From the NCBI GenBank assembly GCA_016708435.1, contig JADJFV010000009.1:51529-115528 (forward strand): a DNA stretch of 64,000 bases, read 5' to 3'. Positions 18,212-27,596 of the stretch are shown in pieces (positions within the stretch are counted from its first letter, which is position 1; the number at the start of each line of letters is the position of its first letter). This DNA comes from Leptospiraceae bacterium. Lineage in GTDB: Bacteria > Spirochaetota > Leptospiria > Leptospirales > Leptospiraceae. Both the position numbers and the translations under genes were made by a program. The notes beneath the pieces are model-generated. The model ran no database searches, had not been told where the DNA came from, and was given only the letters and a program-made list of their open reading frames with translations.

Positions 18212-19645
18212 GTGATAAATGCAATGTTGAAACCCAAGCCGATGAACAAGCTGATTTCGCTGATTTTCCTTTATTCCTTTGCGCATTCATCGATTTTTAG
18301 TATTTCTCGACCGCCGCTACTAGTGTCACCTATTGATTTATCCGAAAAAGGCTTGGATTTTTCTAATCAAAAGGACTCCGAAAAAAAGAAATCTTCCAAA
18401 GTTCCAGCTTCCTGGGGAGGAAGTTCACTTGCACAGGAAACAAAGAAAGTGGATGGGTTTGACATGACGGTCTATTCTCTTTCTGGTGGAGCTTGGATTC
18501 TCCATAAAAAAGTGAAATTATCCGCAAGCACAATAGAAATTCTAGGTGAAGAGGCTTACAAGGGTTTTCTCAAAGGACAAACGAAAGTGGAAGATCCTGA
18601 AAATGGAATTACGCTGACCGCAGGAAAAGGAATATATGATAAATCCGCTGAGACTGTTATCCTAGAAGGTCGTCCCACTTTGTATTTCAAAGACAAAGAA
18701 AAAAAGATTACAAAAATCACAGCTCCTTACTTAAAGCGATATTTGTCTGACAACAAAACTGTATTTGAAGGTGGAGTTATTGTGGAAAATGGGGAGTATA
18801 CTATTTATTCGGAGACAGCAGTGTTCTTAGAAAAAGAAGATTCGCTTCTTATGGAAAATTATCCTTTTATTTTTGGAAAAGATACATTTTTGACAGGAGA
18901 GAAAGTTACCTATTCCAATGCAACGAAGAATACAGTCTTAGAGAATGATACAATTCTTTTAAAATTAGGATACGAAAATCCAAGAAAAAAAGCTTCGTTA
19001 AAAAAAGATGCAAAGTCGGACGCGGATAATGGCGATAAGCCTGAGTCGCAAGAATCGGATACACCTGAAAAAGTAAAAAGAATTTCTATATTCACCGGTG
19101 AGAAAATGATTTACCAAACAGGTGATGACGAAACCCGCTATGTTGGTATGTTTGGAACAGCTAAGATGTTGCGGGATGATTTTGAGTTTAGTGGTTCTTA
19201 TATAAAAGCATTCGGAAAAGAAAATGGAAACATAGAAGCAAAAGAAGAAGTAGTTTTACTGGACAAAGAAAATCATATTAGATTATCCGGAAATGTTTTA
19301 GAGCATAGCAAAGAAAAAGATTATACGCATATTACTGATAATGCGCTAATTGAATTTTTAGACAAGGAAAATGCAGAAGTAAATTCAACTATGACATCAA
19401 TAGAAATAGAAAGGTTTGGAGAGAAAAAAGAAGTGGTCTCTCGCGGAGATGTCAACTTAGTATCCAATGAATCTACTGTGCATGGAGAATATGCGACGTA
19501 TTTCGAAGAATCAGAAAAAATGTATGTAGAAGGAAATCCAAGTTTGAAACAAGAAAACAAAACTGTATATTGTGGGCGAATCATCATTTACCCTAACTCG
19601 GATAAAATTATTTTAACAGATGGACTAAACGTAAATAAAAAATGA
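18212..19645 (+). CDS. LptA/OstA-like lipopolysaccharide transport protein
   Basis: 477 residues, longer than typical LptA (about 180). An N-terminal signal segment is best read from the internal methionine MNKLISLIFLYSFAHS (ATG at 18242). The mature part has repeated OstA-type beta-jelly-roll strands (VKLSASTIEILGEEAYKG, KGIYDKSAETVILEGRPTLY, VYCGRIIIYPNSDKIIL), consistent with a periplasmic bridge protein with two or more domains. A charged insert lies in the middle (about 255-290). It overlaps lptB by four bases, matching the lptA-lptB-rpoN order known in many Gram-negative genomes. The start is uncertain because neither ATG has a clear ribosome site. Confidence 0.8.
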   Translation: MINAMLKPKPMNKLISLIFLYSFAHSSIFSISRPPLLVSPIDLSEKGLDFSNQKDSEKKKSSKVPASWGGSSLAQETKKVDGFDMTVYSLSGGAWILHKKVKLSASTIEILGEEAYKGFLKGQTKVEDPENGITLTAGKGIYDKSAETVILEGRPTLYFKDKEKKITKITAPYLKRYLSDNKTVFEGGVIVENGEYTIYSETAVFLEKEDSLLMENYPFIFGKDTFLTGEKVTYSNATKNTVLENDTILLKLGYENPRKKASLKKDAKSDADNGDKPESQESDTPEKVKRISIFTGEKMIYQTGDDETRYVGMFGTAKMLRDDFEFSGSYIKAFGKENGNIEAKEEVVLLDKENHIRLSGNVLEHSKEKDYTHITDNALIEFLDKENAEVNSTMTSIEIERFGEKKEVVSRGDVNLVSNESTVHGEYATYFEESEKMYVEGNPSLKQENKTVYCGRIIIYPNSDKIILTDGLNVNKK

Positions 19646-20127
19646 GCCAGAAAACATTTAAAATGGAAAATCTAGTTAAAATTTACAACAAAAGAAAAGT
19701 TGTAGATGGAGTTAGTTTTAAAATTACAAAGGGTGAAATTGTTGGACTCTTGGGACCGAATGGGGCTGGAAAAACAACATCCTTTTATATGTCGGTAGGT
19801 TTTGTGAGACCTGATTCAGGACATGTATTTATTGATGACCAGGATGTAACTGCAGCACCCATGTATCAAAGAGCAAGACTTGGAATTGGATATCTTGCAC
19901 AAGAAGCTTCTATATTCAGAAAATTAACAGTCGCAGAAAATGTAGAAGCAGTGCTACAAACTTTAAATCTATCAAGAAAAGAAATTCAAGAAAGACGAGA
20001 TGAGTTACTCATGGAGTTACAGATCATGCGAGTTGCCAATCAAAAGGCTTTACTCTTTCCGGTGGAGAAAGAAGAAGGTGTGAGATTGCACGCGCTCTTG
20101 CGACAAAGCCTGATTTTATTTTGCTAG
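19642..20127 (+). CDS. lptB: LptB ABC transporter ATPase, N-terminal part (frameshifted)
   Basis: 161 residues as read; the first about 136 are standard LptB. The Walker A motif GPNGAGKTT and the Q-loop region GYLAQEASIFRKLT are intact. After VANQKA the frame goes wrong (LLFPVEKEEG). Adding one T to the TTT at 20049-20051 restores FTLSGGERRRCEIARAL, the ABC signature, and continues into the next frame. LptB powers LPS extraction from the inner membrane and is normally essential, so a base-calling or assembly error is more likely than true loss. Confidence 0.88.
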   Translation: MSQKTFKMENLVKIYNKRKVVDGVSFKITKGEIVGLLGPNGAGKTTSFYMSVGFVRPDSGHVFIDDQDVTAAPMYQRARLGIGYLAQEASIFRKLTVAENVEAVLQTLNLSRKEIQERRDELLMELQIMRVANQKALLFPVEKEEGVRLHALLRQSLILFC

Positions 20128-20369
20128 ATGAACCTTTCGCGGGAGTCGATCCAATTGCAGTCAAAGACATTCAGAACGTAATCAAGAGTTTGCGCGAAAG
20201 AGGACTTGGAATTCTAATCACTGACCATAATGTAAGAGAGACTCTGAAAATTACAGACAGAGCCTATATCATGTATAGCGGCAAAATACTAATATCCGGC
20301 GTAACACAAGAACTAGTGAATGATCCGGAGACTAGAAGAATTTATTTAGGCGAGGACTTTACACTCTAA
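20121..20369 (+). CDS. lptB: LptB ABC transporter ATPase, C-terminal part (frameshifted)
   Basis: The second half of the same gene in a different frame; the frame is open from about 20052. It contains Walker B (FILLDEPFAGVDPIAV, whose first residues lie upstream of this ATG), the H-loop (LITDHNVRETLKI) and the family C-terminus (YLGEDFTL). The ATG at 20121 is merely the first methionine after the slip and not a real start. The stop overlaps the rpoN ATG (TAATG). The intact product would be about 242 residues, the usual LptB length. Confidence 0.85.
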   Translation: MLDEPFAGVDPIAVKDIQNVIKSLRERGLGILITDHNVRETLKITDRAYIMYSGKILISGVTQELVNDPETRRIYLGEDFTL

Positions 20370-21790
20370 TGCTAAGCCAACAATTAGTTCACAAACAAAC
20401 TCAGAAATTAGTGATGACAGCTGATTTACGTCAGTCTATCGAATTATTACCGTTATCCACTCTAGAACTAGCAGATAAAATACAGGCAGAATTAATTGAT
20501 AATCCTCTTCTAGAAGAAGTATTCAATCCCGAAAAACCAAAATCGCCTGAGCTTTATTCTGTGACAGAAGTTCGTGATAAAGAAAAGAGAGAACTGAGTA
20601 AGAGCACAGAAGGTAACCTGCAAGATATGTATAATATCGAAGGTCCTTACAGGCACGACAATGAAGCAAGGGACAAAAATCAAAGTATGATTGAAGCTTC
20701 TCCCCTGAGAGAAAAATTAAGCGATCATTTGATGTCTCAACTACGACTCTTAGATATTACGGAAGAAGAATTAGAAATTGGGGAAATTTTAATTTCTATG
20801 ATTGATGACCATGGATTTATCACAACTCCATTCGAAGAAATATCGAAAGAAATGAATTTAAGTCTGAAACTTCTAAAGAAGGTAATTCAGAGTATCCACC
20901 AATTAGATCCGATAGGAATTGGAGCGGCTAATATCCAGCAAACGCTCATGATACAAGCTAGGATTTTAAAACCAGAAGACGAAAATCTATATATTCTACT
21001 AAAAGATCATTTTAAAGATTTGGAAAAGCTAGATTATAAAAAAATTTCCAAGGCGATGAAAATATCAGAAGAAAAAGTAGAGCAGATTGCAAAGAGTATT
21101 AAAAAATTAGAACCTTATCCTGCCACATTATATATTTCAAAAAAAACAGACTATATTGTGCCTGACGTAGTCGTAAAAGAAACTGACGGTGAATTTACAA
21201 TTCATATCAATGATGAATGGATCCCTAAAATTTCTATCAACAAAGAATACAAAAATGTTTTAGTAAAATCATGCAGTCCGGCAGATAAAGAATTTATTAC
21301 AACGCGAGTCAATTCTGCTCAATGGTTGATTCGCTCTATTAACCAAAGACGTCAGACGCTATATCGAGTTATGAATTCAATTATTGATTTTCAAATTGAC
21401 TTTTTTAAAAATGGTATTAATGACTTGAAACCACTCACACTAAAAGACATTGCTGATAAACTCAGTATGCACGAGTCTACTGTATCTAGAATCACAACGA
21501 ATAAATATGTGCAAACATCTTGGGGAATTTTAGAACTAAAATGGTTTTTTTCTTCCGGTTTAAAGTCAGCAGAGGGAGGTAAGGAATCCTCTAAAAAAAT
21601 TCATGATATGATTCGCACTCTAGTCAAAGAGGAAAGTGAGGATAATCCGCTCTCCGATCAAGATATAGTTGATATCATGGGCAAACGCGGAATTGAAATT
21701 GCAAGAAGAACAGTAGCGAAATACAGAAAGATCTTAAAGATACTTCCATCAAATCGAAGAAAAAGAATACGGGATTTAAAGGCGAGTTAG
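20369..21790 (+). CDS. rpoN: RNA polymerase sigma-54 factor
   Basis: 473 residues. Region I at the N-terminus is glutamine- and leucine-rich (LVHKQTQKLVMTADLRQSIELL) and interacts with activators. The central core-binding domain and the DNA-binding domain follow, ending with the RpoN box ARRTVAKYRK at about 445-454, which reads the -24 element. The HTH segment (LSMHESTVSRITTNKYVQ) is clear. It shares one base with the lptB stop, so it is translationally coupled. A matching promoter lies ahead of the phosphatase-amt unit in this same window. Confidence 0.96.
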   Translation: MLSQQLVHKQTQKLVMTADLRQSIELLPLSTLELADKIQAELIDNPLLEEVFNPEKPKSPELYSVTEVRDKEKRELSKSTEGNLQDMYNIEGPYRHDNEARDKNQSMIEASPLREKLSDHLMSQLRLLDITEEELEIGEILISMIDDHGFITTPFEEISKEMNLSLKLLKKVIQSIHQLDPIGIGAANIQQTLMIQARILKPEDENLYILLKDHFKDLEKLDYKKISKAMKISEEKVEQIAKSIKKLEPYPATLYISKKTDYIVPDVVVKETDGEFTIHINDEWIPKISINKEYKNVLVKSCSPADKEFITTRVNSAQWLIRSINQRRQTLYRVMNSIIDFQIDFFKNGINDLKPLTLKDIADKLSMHESTVSRITTNKYVQTSWGILELKWFFSSGLKSAEGGKESSKKIHDMIRTLVKEESEDNPLSDQDIVDIMGKRGIEIARRTVAKYRKILKILPSNRRKRIRDLKAS

Positions 21791-22753
21791 ATGTCTATTG
21801 CGAGTATAAGTGTTGAAACAATTGTAAGGGAACATCCTGAATTAGAATTAAAGCTTATTTCAGGAGAAAAAGGAATTTCGAAAAAAATTTCCAATTCAGA
21901 AATCAATAGACCTGGTCTTTCTTTGACTGGTTTCTTTGATTTTTTTGCACATGATAGAATTCAAGTATTTGGAAAAGGGGAGTGGGCTTATTTGAATTCC
22001 CTTTCAGAGGAAAAATTACTTTCTATTGCTGAAAAATTCTTCTCTTATTCACTGAGTTGCATTATTTTTACACATGGGAACCCTCCTCAAAAAGAATTAA
22101 TCAGCAAGACGGAAACTCTCCATATACCGCTCTTTGTGTCTCCAATGTCAACGCATAAATTCATCACACTGATTTCAGATGTATTAAATAAAAGTCTTGC
22201 CCCTAGAACGATGCGGCATGGAGTTTTGATTGAAGTATTTGGTATTGGAATTTTACTCTCCGGAAGAAGCGGTGTGGGTAAGAGCGAGACGGCGCTCGAA
22301 TTAATTGAGAGAGGACATCGACTAGTTGCTGATGATATGGTGGAAATTCGCCGTTATTCGGAAAGTTATCTGATCGGAACTTGTTCTGATATTCTAAGTC
22401 ATCATATGGAAATTCGCGGATTAGGTATTATCAATATCAAAGATATATTTGGAGTTGGCTCTGTGAGAGATAGCAAACTCATAGAACTCATTATTAATAT
22501 TGAAGAATGGTCAGAGGAAGTTGATTATGATAGAACAGGTCTAGATGAAGAGACGGATGAGATACTTGGGGTGAAAGTTCCATTTTTAAAAATTCCAATT
22601 AAACCGGGGCGTAATATTCCAATCATTGTAGAAACGGCAGCCATGAATCAACGTCTCAAGAAAATGGGAACATATGGCGCACGCGAATTTAATAGCAAAC
22701 TAACAAACTATATAGAGCAGATTAAAATTGAAAAAAGTCACATTAAAGATTAA
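21791..22753 (+). CDS. hprK: HPr kinase/phosphorylase
   Basis: 320 residues. The N-terminal regulatory domain is followed by the kinase domain with a P-loop at 158-165 (GRSGVGKS) and the signature LEIRGLGIIN/IKDIFGVGSV-type segment (here MEIRGLGIINIKDIFGVGSV). It phosphorylates or dephosphorylates the regulatory serine of HPr. It begins immediately after the rpoN stop and overlaps the HPr gene by 26 bases. In Gram-negatives this kinase tends to sit with nitrogen-PTS genes and sigma-54, as here, rather than with sugar transporters. Confidence 0.95.
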   Translation: MSIASISVETIVREHPELELKLISGEKGISKKISNSEINRPGLSLTGFFDFFAHDRIQVFGKGEWAYLNSLSEEKLLSIAEKFFSYSLSCIIFTHGNPPQKELISKTETLHIPLFVSPMSTHKFITLISDVLNKSLAPRTMRHGVLIEVFGIGILLSGRSGVGKSETALELIERGHRLVADDMVEIRRYSESYLIGTCSDILSHHMEIRGLGIINIKDIFGVGSVRDSKLIELIINIEEWSEEVDYDRTGLDEETDEILGVKVPFLKIPIKPGRNIPIIVETAAMNQRLKKMGTYGAREFNSKLTNYIEQIKIEKSHIKD

Positions 22754-22994
22754 AAAAGACGGACACGGAATGCATGCACGCCCTGCTTCTTTATTCGTGA
22801 AGCTGGCAAGTCAATTTCCTTGCGACATCACTGTGATTCGGGATGATGTTGAAGTTAACGGAAAAAGCATAATGGGGCTAATGATGCTTGCCCTCTCATC
22901 TGATGTAGAATTTACAATTACTGCTGATGGAAAGAGAGAAGACGAAGCTTTGGAAGTTTTAGAACAACTTATCCAAAACGATTTCCAGAAATGA
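22728..22994 (+). CDS. ptsH: HPr phosphocarrier protein
   Basis: 88 residues from a TTG start inside the end of hprK. The next methionine (residue 15) would cut off the first strand, so TTG is preferred. The active histidine is His16 (GMHARPAS), and the kinase target serine is Ser47 (NGKSIMGLM). HPr passes phosphate from enzyme I and is regulated by HprK. No enzyme I or sugar-specific EII gene is in the window, which suggests a regulatory role. Its stop overlaps the next start (ATGA). Confidence 0.93.
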   Translation: MKKVTLKIKKDGHGMHARPASLFVKLASQFPCDITVIRDDVEVNGKSIMGLMMLALSSDVEFTITADGKREDEALEVLEQLIQNDFQK

Positions 22995-24811
22995 AATTCT
23001 TTAAAGAAATAAAACTCTCCGGCGAAGGTAAGTATTATCTTAGAGACTTATATATTTTTCTTCTGAGTATTTTTATTTCCATTTTGCTTGCCGAAACCAT
23101 TATATTTTCTGACTCGAATGCAATTGATTTAGTTGATAAAATATTCGTTTATATCTACATTATTTTTCCACTGTTTTCTCTTGCCTTGATTATTTCGTAT
23201 ATCTATAGAAATATTCGAATCAGACAAACTGGAAAGCTAAGAAGCGTTATCCGTTACCGCTTAACGCTAGCCTTTGTTTTTGTATCTATTCTACCATCCA
23301 TTCCAATTGTGCTCTTTTCTTCGAATGTAGTTGGTCGTCTTGTGGAAAGTTTTTATCGAATTGACATTTCAGAAGCACTGAAATCAGCCATTTCTGACGT
23401 AAAACAGGCAGAGGAAGAAGATAAAAAAAACATAATCGCAAAGGCAAAGCTTTTACAAAGAGCGGTTACGAAGGGTTTTGCGCAACCTGAAAATATTTAC
23501 ACCAGAACATCCGAACTCGGTCTACTTCAAAGCGACAAATACTATGTCGGGATTATTAAAGGTGGTAAAGTAATTGCAGAGACAATTCCTCTCTATTCCA
23601 TTATACTTTTGCAGAATTTCACAAAAAAGACAGATGAGCCTTACGAGAATTATACGCTCTATCAAAAAGATAAATCCTATATCTTAGTAAAAATTGCATC
23701 GAAGGAAACGGATAATTTCGTTATACTTGGAAGAAGAATGCATATCGGAAATGAAAAGAATACTTTCAATGTTATCTACACAGAAAATTCTTATAACTCT
23801 GCCGATTTATGGAAAGAAAAAGTCCCTTTTGCACTTCGATTTTCTCTCGGTGTATTCTTTATTATGATGTTTGGTATTTCGATTATCGTTTCTTTTCTTC
23901 TCGCAAGACAAATTTCCAGACCAATCGTTCAACTTGCTAGCGCAACACAACGAGTATCCCGTGGAGAGATAGACGTTCAATTGGATTTGAATGAAGAAGG
24001 GGAAATGGGAATCTTGATTGAATCATTCAATCAACTCACAAGAGATTTAAAAGCGAAGAACGAAGAGTTGCTGCACACACAAAGAATTGCAGCATGGAAA
24101 GAAGTTGCTCAGAAAATGGCACATGAAATAAAAAACCCACTGACTCCGATTCAACTTTCAGCAGAAAGAATTAGAAAGAGATTAGACAATCCCAATCGAG
24201 AAAAATTTGATGAAGTAGTTCGCAATGGAACAGAGACTATCATTGGTCAAGTTCGTGTGCTCGAACATTTAGTAAAAGAATTTTCAGAATTTGCAAGAAT
24301 GCCAACTCCGATTTTAATCAATCAGCAGTTAAATCCAATTGTAGAAGAGTCTGTAAAATTATTTATCGACAGTATCAATATAAATTTTGTTTTGAAACTT
24401 TCTAAGAATTTGCCAGAAGTATTTATAGACAAAAGATTATTTTTAGGTGTAGTAAATAACCTTATAAAAAATGCTGTCGAAGCAATTCAAAATCATAGAA
24501 AAGAAAGTTCAGACACAAATGAATCACAGGATGAAATTCTGGGAACGATTCGAATTAGCACAAAGCTAGAAAAAAAACTCTTACGAAAGTCTGTCGTGCT
24601 CACAGTAGAAGACAGTGGACCTGGAATTTCTCCCGAGTTAAAAGAAAAAATATTTCAGCCCTATTATTCGACGAAAGGTGGACATGGAACTGGAATTGGA
24701 CTTGCGATTGTAGAGAAGACGGTTTACGACCATCATGCGCACTTGAGCCTAGATGAATCGACTCTTGGCGGATGTAATTTTAAAATTGAAATTCCTCTTG
24801 AGGATAAATAA
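22991..24811 (+). CDS. NtrY-like membrane sensor histidine kinase
   Basis: 606 residues. Two N-terminal helices (about 15-75) and a third after arginine-rich RLTLAFVFVSILPSIPIVLF precede an extracytoplasmic region (about 115-285). Then come another membrane helix, a HAMP domain (LARQISRPIVQLASATQRVS), HisKA with His378 (AHEIKNPLTPIQLSAERI, the NtrY/NtrB-type H-box) and HATPase_c (NNLIKNAVEAI, DSGPGISPE, GTGIGL). It overlaps both neighbours and pairs with the sigma-54 activator that follows. The ligand is unknown. Confidence 0.92.
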   Translation: MKFFKEIKLSGEGKYYLRDLYIFLLSIFISILLAETIIFSDSNAIDLVDKIFVYIYIIFPLFSLALIISYIYRNIRIRQTGKLRSVIRYRLTLAFVFVSILPSIPIVLFSSNVVGRLVESFYRIDISEALKSAISDVKQAEEEDKKNIIAKAKLLQRAVTKGFAQPENIYTRTSELGLLQSDKYYVGIIKGGKVIAETIPLYSIILLQNFTKKTDEPYENYTLYQKDKSYILVKIASKETDNFVILGRRMHIGNEKNTFNVIYTENSYNSADLWKEKVPFALRFSLGVFFIMMFGISIIVSFLLARQISRPIVQLASATQRVSRGEIDVQLDLNEEGEMGILIESFNQLTRDLKAKNEELLHTQRIAAWKEVAQKMAHEIKNPLTPIQLSAERIRKRLDNPNREKFDEVVRNGTETIIGQVRVLEHLVKEFSEFARMPTPILINQQLNPIVEESVKLFIDSININFVLKLSKNLPEVFIDKRLFLGVVNNLIKNAVEAIQNHRKESSDTNESQDEILGTIRISTKLEKKLLRKSVVLTVEDSGPGISPELKEKIFQPYYSTKGGHGTGIGLAIVEKTVYDHHAHLSLDESTLGGCNFKIEIPLEDK

Positions 24812-26154
24812 TGAAAATTTTTATTTTAGATGATGAGATTGAGATACGAAAATCTCTTCGAAATATTTTAGAAGATGAAGACTACTTAGTAGAAGATTTC
24901 GCAAATGGAAAATCTTTACTCAAGGCTTTAGCAAAAGAAAGACCATCCCTTTTACTTTTAGACGTATGGCTGGGAAAAGAAGATGGACTTCAAATTCTAG
25001 ATGAGTGTAAGAAGATTTATCCGCTACTTCCGATTGTCATGATTTCAGGGCATGGAACTATTGAGCTTGCAGTCAGTGCTACCAAAAAAGGAGCAGTTGA
25101 TTTTTTAGAGAAGCCACTTTCTATCTCTAAGATTTTAGATACAATTAATACAGTGCTCGCAAAGCAAATCAATTCAGAAATTCCAGAAGTAAAATTAGAA
25201 TTTGATCAGATTATTGGTGAGTCGCAAGCAATTAAGAAAGTCAAGTTTGCAATCTCGCAGGCTGCGTCAACTAACGCACGCGTTTTTATCTATGGAGAGA
25301 ATGGAACAGGAAAAGAACTTGTTGCCAAATCCATTTATTTAAATTCAAAACGAAAAGAAAATCCATATATTGAAATCAACTGTGCTGCAATTCCAGAAGA
25401 GTTAATTGAATCGGAACTATTTGGATATGAGAAAGGAGCCTTTACAGGAGCCGTAGAAAAGCGAATTGGGAAATTTGAAGCGGCTAACAACGGAACTATT
25501 TTTCTAGATGAGATTTGTGATATGTCTTTGTCTACACAGGCAAAGGTGCTTCGAATTTTACAAGAGCAAAGATTTGAAAAGCTGGGAAGTAGTGAGTCTA
25601 TTACGGTTGACGTTCGTGTGATAGCGGCAACGAATATTCCTGTAGAAGATGCAATCAAAGAAGGAAAGTTTAGAGAAGACTTATACTACAGGCTCAATGT
25701 AATTCCAATTATCATTCCCCCACTCAGGGAGCGTAAGCCTGATATACCTCTACTGTTAGATTTTTACATTCAGCATACGATTAAAGAAAATGATTTACCT
25801 TCTAAAAAATTAGACAACGAAGCGATTGCACTTCTGACTAATCATTTCTGGCCTGGAAATATAAGAGAGTTAAAGAACGTAGTCGAAAGACTTTGTATTA
25901 TGACGATAGCCGACACTATCAAAGGAAAAGATGTAAAAGAAGCACTGATTGGTTTTAAAAAAGCAGAAGAAATTTTCGAGCAGGGCGATTTAAAAAAAGC
26001 CAAAGAAGAATTCGAGCGTCAATACATCATAAAGACTCTGCAACTAAATGAGGCTAATGTAAGTAAGACGTCCAAAATATTGGGTGTGGAAAGAACACAT
26101 CTATACAGAAAAATAAAATCACTGAATATTCAGATTGATAACTTGAGCGACTAA
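24811..26154 (+). CDS. NtrX/NtrC-like sigma-54-dependent response regulator
   Basis: 447 residues. A receiver domain with phospho-acceptor Asp51 (LLLDVWLG) is followed by an AAA+ domain with Walker A at 162-169 (GENGTGKE) and the RpoN-contacting GAFTGA loop at 209-214. A Fis-type helix-turn-helix closes the protein (NVSKTSKILGVERTHLYRKI). It is coupled by one-base overlap to the NtrY-like kinase and should activate sigma-54 promoters such as the one at 13337-13352 (inference). NtrX is the closer name because of the NtrY-like partner. Confidence 0.93.
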   Translation: MKIFILDDEIEIRKSLRNILEDEDYLVEDFANGKSLLKALAKERPSLLLLDVWLGKEDGLQILDECKKIYPLLPIVMISGHGTIELAVSATKKGAVDFLEKPLSISKILDTINTVLAKQINSEIPEVKLEFDQIIGESQAIKKVKFAISQAASTNARVFIYGENGTGKELVAKSIYLNSKRKENPYIEINCAAIPEELIESELFGYEKGAFTGAVEKRIGKFEAANNGTIFLDEICDMSLSTQAKVLRILQEQRFEKLGSSESITVDVRVIAATNIPVEDAIKEGKFREDLYYRLNVIPIIIPPLRERKPDIPLLLDFYIQHTIKENDLPSKKLDNEAIALLTNHFWPGNIRELKNVVERLCIMTIADTIKGKDVKEALIGFKKAEEIFEQGDLKKAKEEFERQYIIKTLQLNEANVSKTSKILGVERTHLYRKIKSLNIQIDNLSD

Positions 26155-27323
26155 TGAATAACGAATGTATGCATTTCGGAATCTGCGCGGGCTGTGATCT
26201 TTTAGATTTGCCTTATGCAGAGCAATTAAAAGAAAAAGAATTAGAAGTAAAAGATATTTTCAGGGATTGGAAAAATCTTCCAATTAAGAAGACAATGCCA
26301 AGTCCAGAAGAGTATTTTTACAGACATAAAGTGCAACTTCCCTTTGGGCATAAAAAAGGCAAATACGAAGAAATTTTAACTCTAGGTCTTCATGCAAAAG
26401 ATTATTCTAAGATTATTGATTTAAAGGAATGTAAAATACAAGACGAAGCTCTATCGGCTATCGCATGGGATGTGCGCGATTGGGCAAGAGAAGAAAAATA
26501 CACTGCTTACAATGAAAGATATGATAGAGGATTCTTGAAATATCTAATTCTTAGAAAGAGCCATTTTTCGGGAGAAATTCTAGTTTGTCTGGTGACTTCA
26601 ACACCGAAAGAAATTGTAAAAAAGAAATTGGAATCTTTGATTCTAAAAATTCAAACTACTCTTTCTAAACCAGAGCTAAAAGGAAAATCAATATTAGCCG
26701 GTATAATACAAAATATCAATAAAGAAAAAACTACAATGGCAATCGGGGATCACGAAAGACTTCTCTGGGGAAAAAAATATATTAAAGAAGAATTGGGTGG
26801 ATTCAAATATAGAGTGGGGCTATCCACGTTTATCCAGGTGAATCCTTTTCAGACTCCAAGACTCTACGAAGAAATTATAAACAATGTTCCAGAAGGGGCT
26901 AATGTAATTGATGCGTATTGTGGAATTGGAACCATTTCTCTTTGGCTTTCCAAAAAAGCAAAATCAGTTTTAGGAATTGAAAGTAATCCTCACTCGATAG
27001 AATTCGCAAACATAGCAGTCAAAGAAAATAAAATTCGAAATGTAAAATTCTTAGTGGGTGACTCAGCAAGAATTCTTTCACAGCTAGAAGGCTCGCATGA
27101 AATTTTAGTTGTGGATCCACCAAGAAGTGGACTGGAAAGAAACTGTGTGAATGCAATTCTTGCGATGAATTTTAAAAAAATAATTTATGTTTCCTGTAAC
27201 CCTGAAACGCTAGAGGAAGACGCTAGAAATTTATCCAGACAGTATACACTAAAATCTGTGCAGCCCGTTGATATGTTTCCGCAAACATTTCATATTGAGT
27301 CAGTTGCCATTTTTGAAAAATAA
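26154..27323 (+). CDS. RlmD/TrmA-family RNA m5U methyltransferase
   Basis: 389 residues. The N-terminal iron-sulfur cysteines are Cys5, Cys11 and Cys14 (CMHFGICAGC), with a fourth in DLKECKIQ. The C-terminal SAM-binding domain shows VIDAYCGIGTISLWL, VDPPRSGL and the catalytic Cys348 (YVSCNPETLEEDA). Presence of the cluster points to RlmD/RlmC-type rRNA uridine methylation rather than TrmA. The TRAM domain seen in many homologues is not evident. It overlaps the regulator's stop by one base. Confidence 0.9.
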   Translation: MNNECMHFGICAGCDLLDLPYAEQLKEKELEVKDIFRDWKNLPIKKTMPSPEEYFYRHKVQLPFGHKKGKYEEILTLGLHAKDYSKIIDLKECKIQDEALSAIAWDVRDWAREEKYTAYNERYDRGFLKYLILRKSHFSGEILVCLVTSTPKEIVKKKLESLILKIQTTLSKPELKGKSILAGIIQNINKEKTTMAIGDHERLLWGKKYIKEELGGFKYRVGLSTFIQVNPFQTPRLYEEIINNVPEGANVIDAYCGIGTISLWLSKKAKSVLGIESNPHSIEFANIAVKENKIRNVKFLVGDSARILSQLEGSHEILVVDPPRSGLERNCVNAILAMNFKKIIYVSCNPETLEEDARNLSRQYTLKSVQPVDMFPQTFHIESVAIFEK

Positions 27324-27325
27324 AA

Positions 27326-27544
27326 ATGAAACTTTCTATTACAGTAAAACCCGGAAGCAAAAAGCCAGGAATCGAAATCATAACGGATACCGAGTGGCTC
27401 ATTCGAGTGCGTGAACCTGCGACGGAAGGAAAAGCGAATCAGGCAATTATTGAAGCTGTCGCCGAAAAATTAAATCTTCCCAAATCCAGGGTGGCTCTTA
27501 TACGCGGTAGTAAATCCAAGCAGAAACTGATAGAAATTTTGTAA
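27326..27544 (+). CDS. DUF167 (YggU-like) protein
   Basis: 72 residues matching the small DUF167 fold: KLSITVKPGSKKPGI at the start, WLIRVREPATEGKANQAIIE in the middle, and the SRVALIRGSKSKQKLIEI end. The family's function is not established. It starts two bases after the methyltransferase stop and is the last gene of the long lptA-like to DUF167 operon. Confidence 0.9.
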   Translation: MKLSITVKPGSKKPGIEIITDTEWLIRVREPATEGKANQAIIEAVAEKLNLPKSRVALIRGSKSKQKLIEIL

Positions 27545-27596
27545 TGGAAAAAAGCTATACATTGAAGCTAGCATTGATATTTTGTAAAGGTTAATT

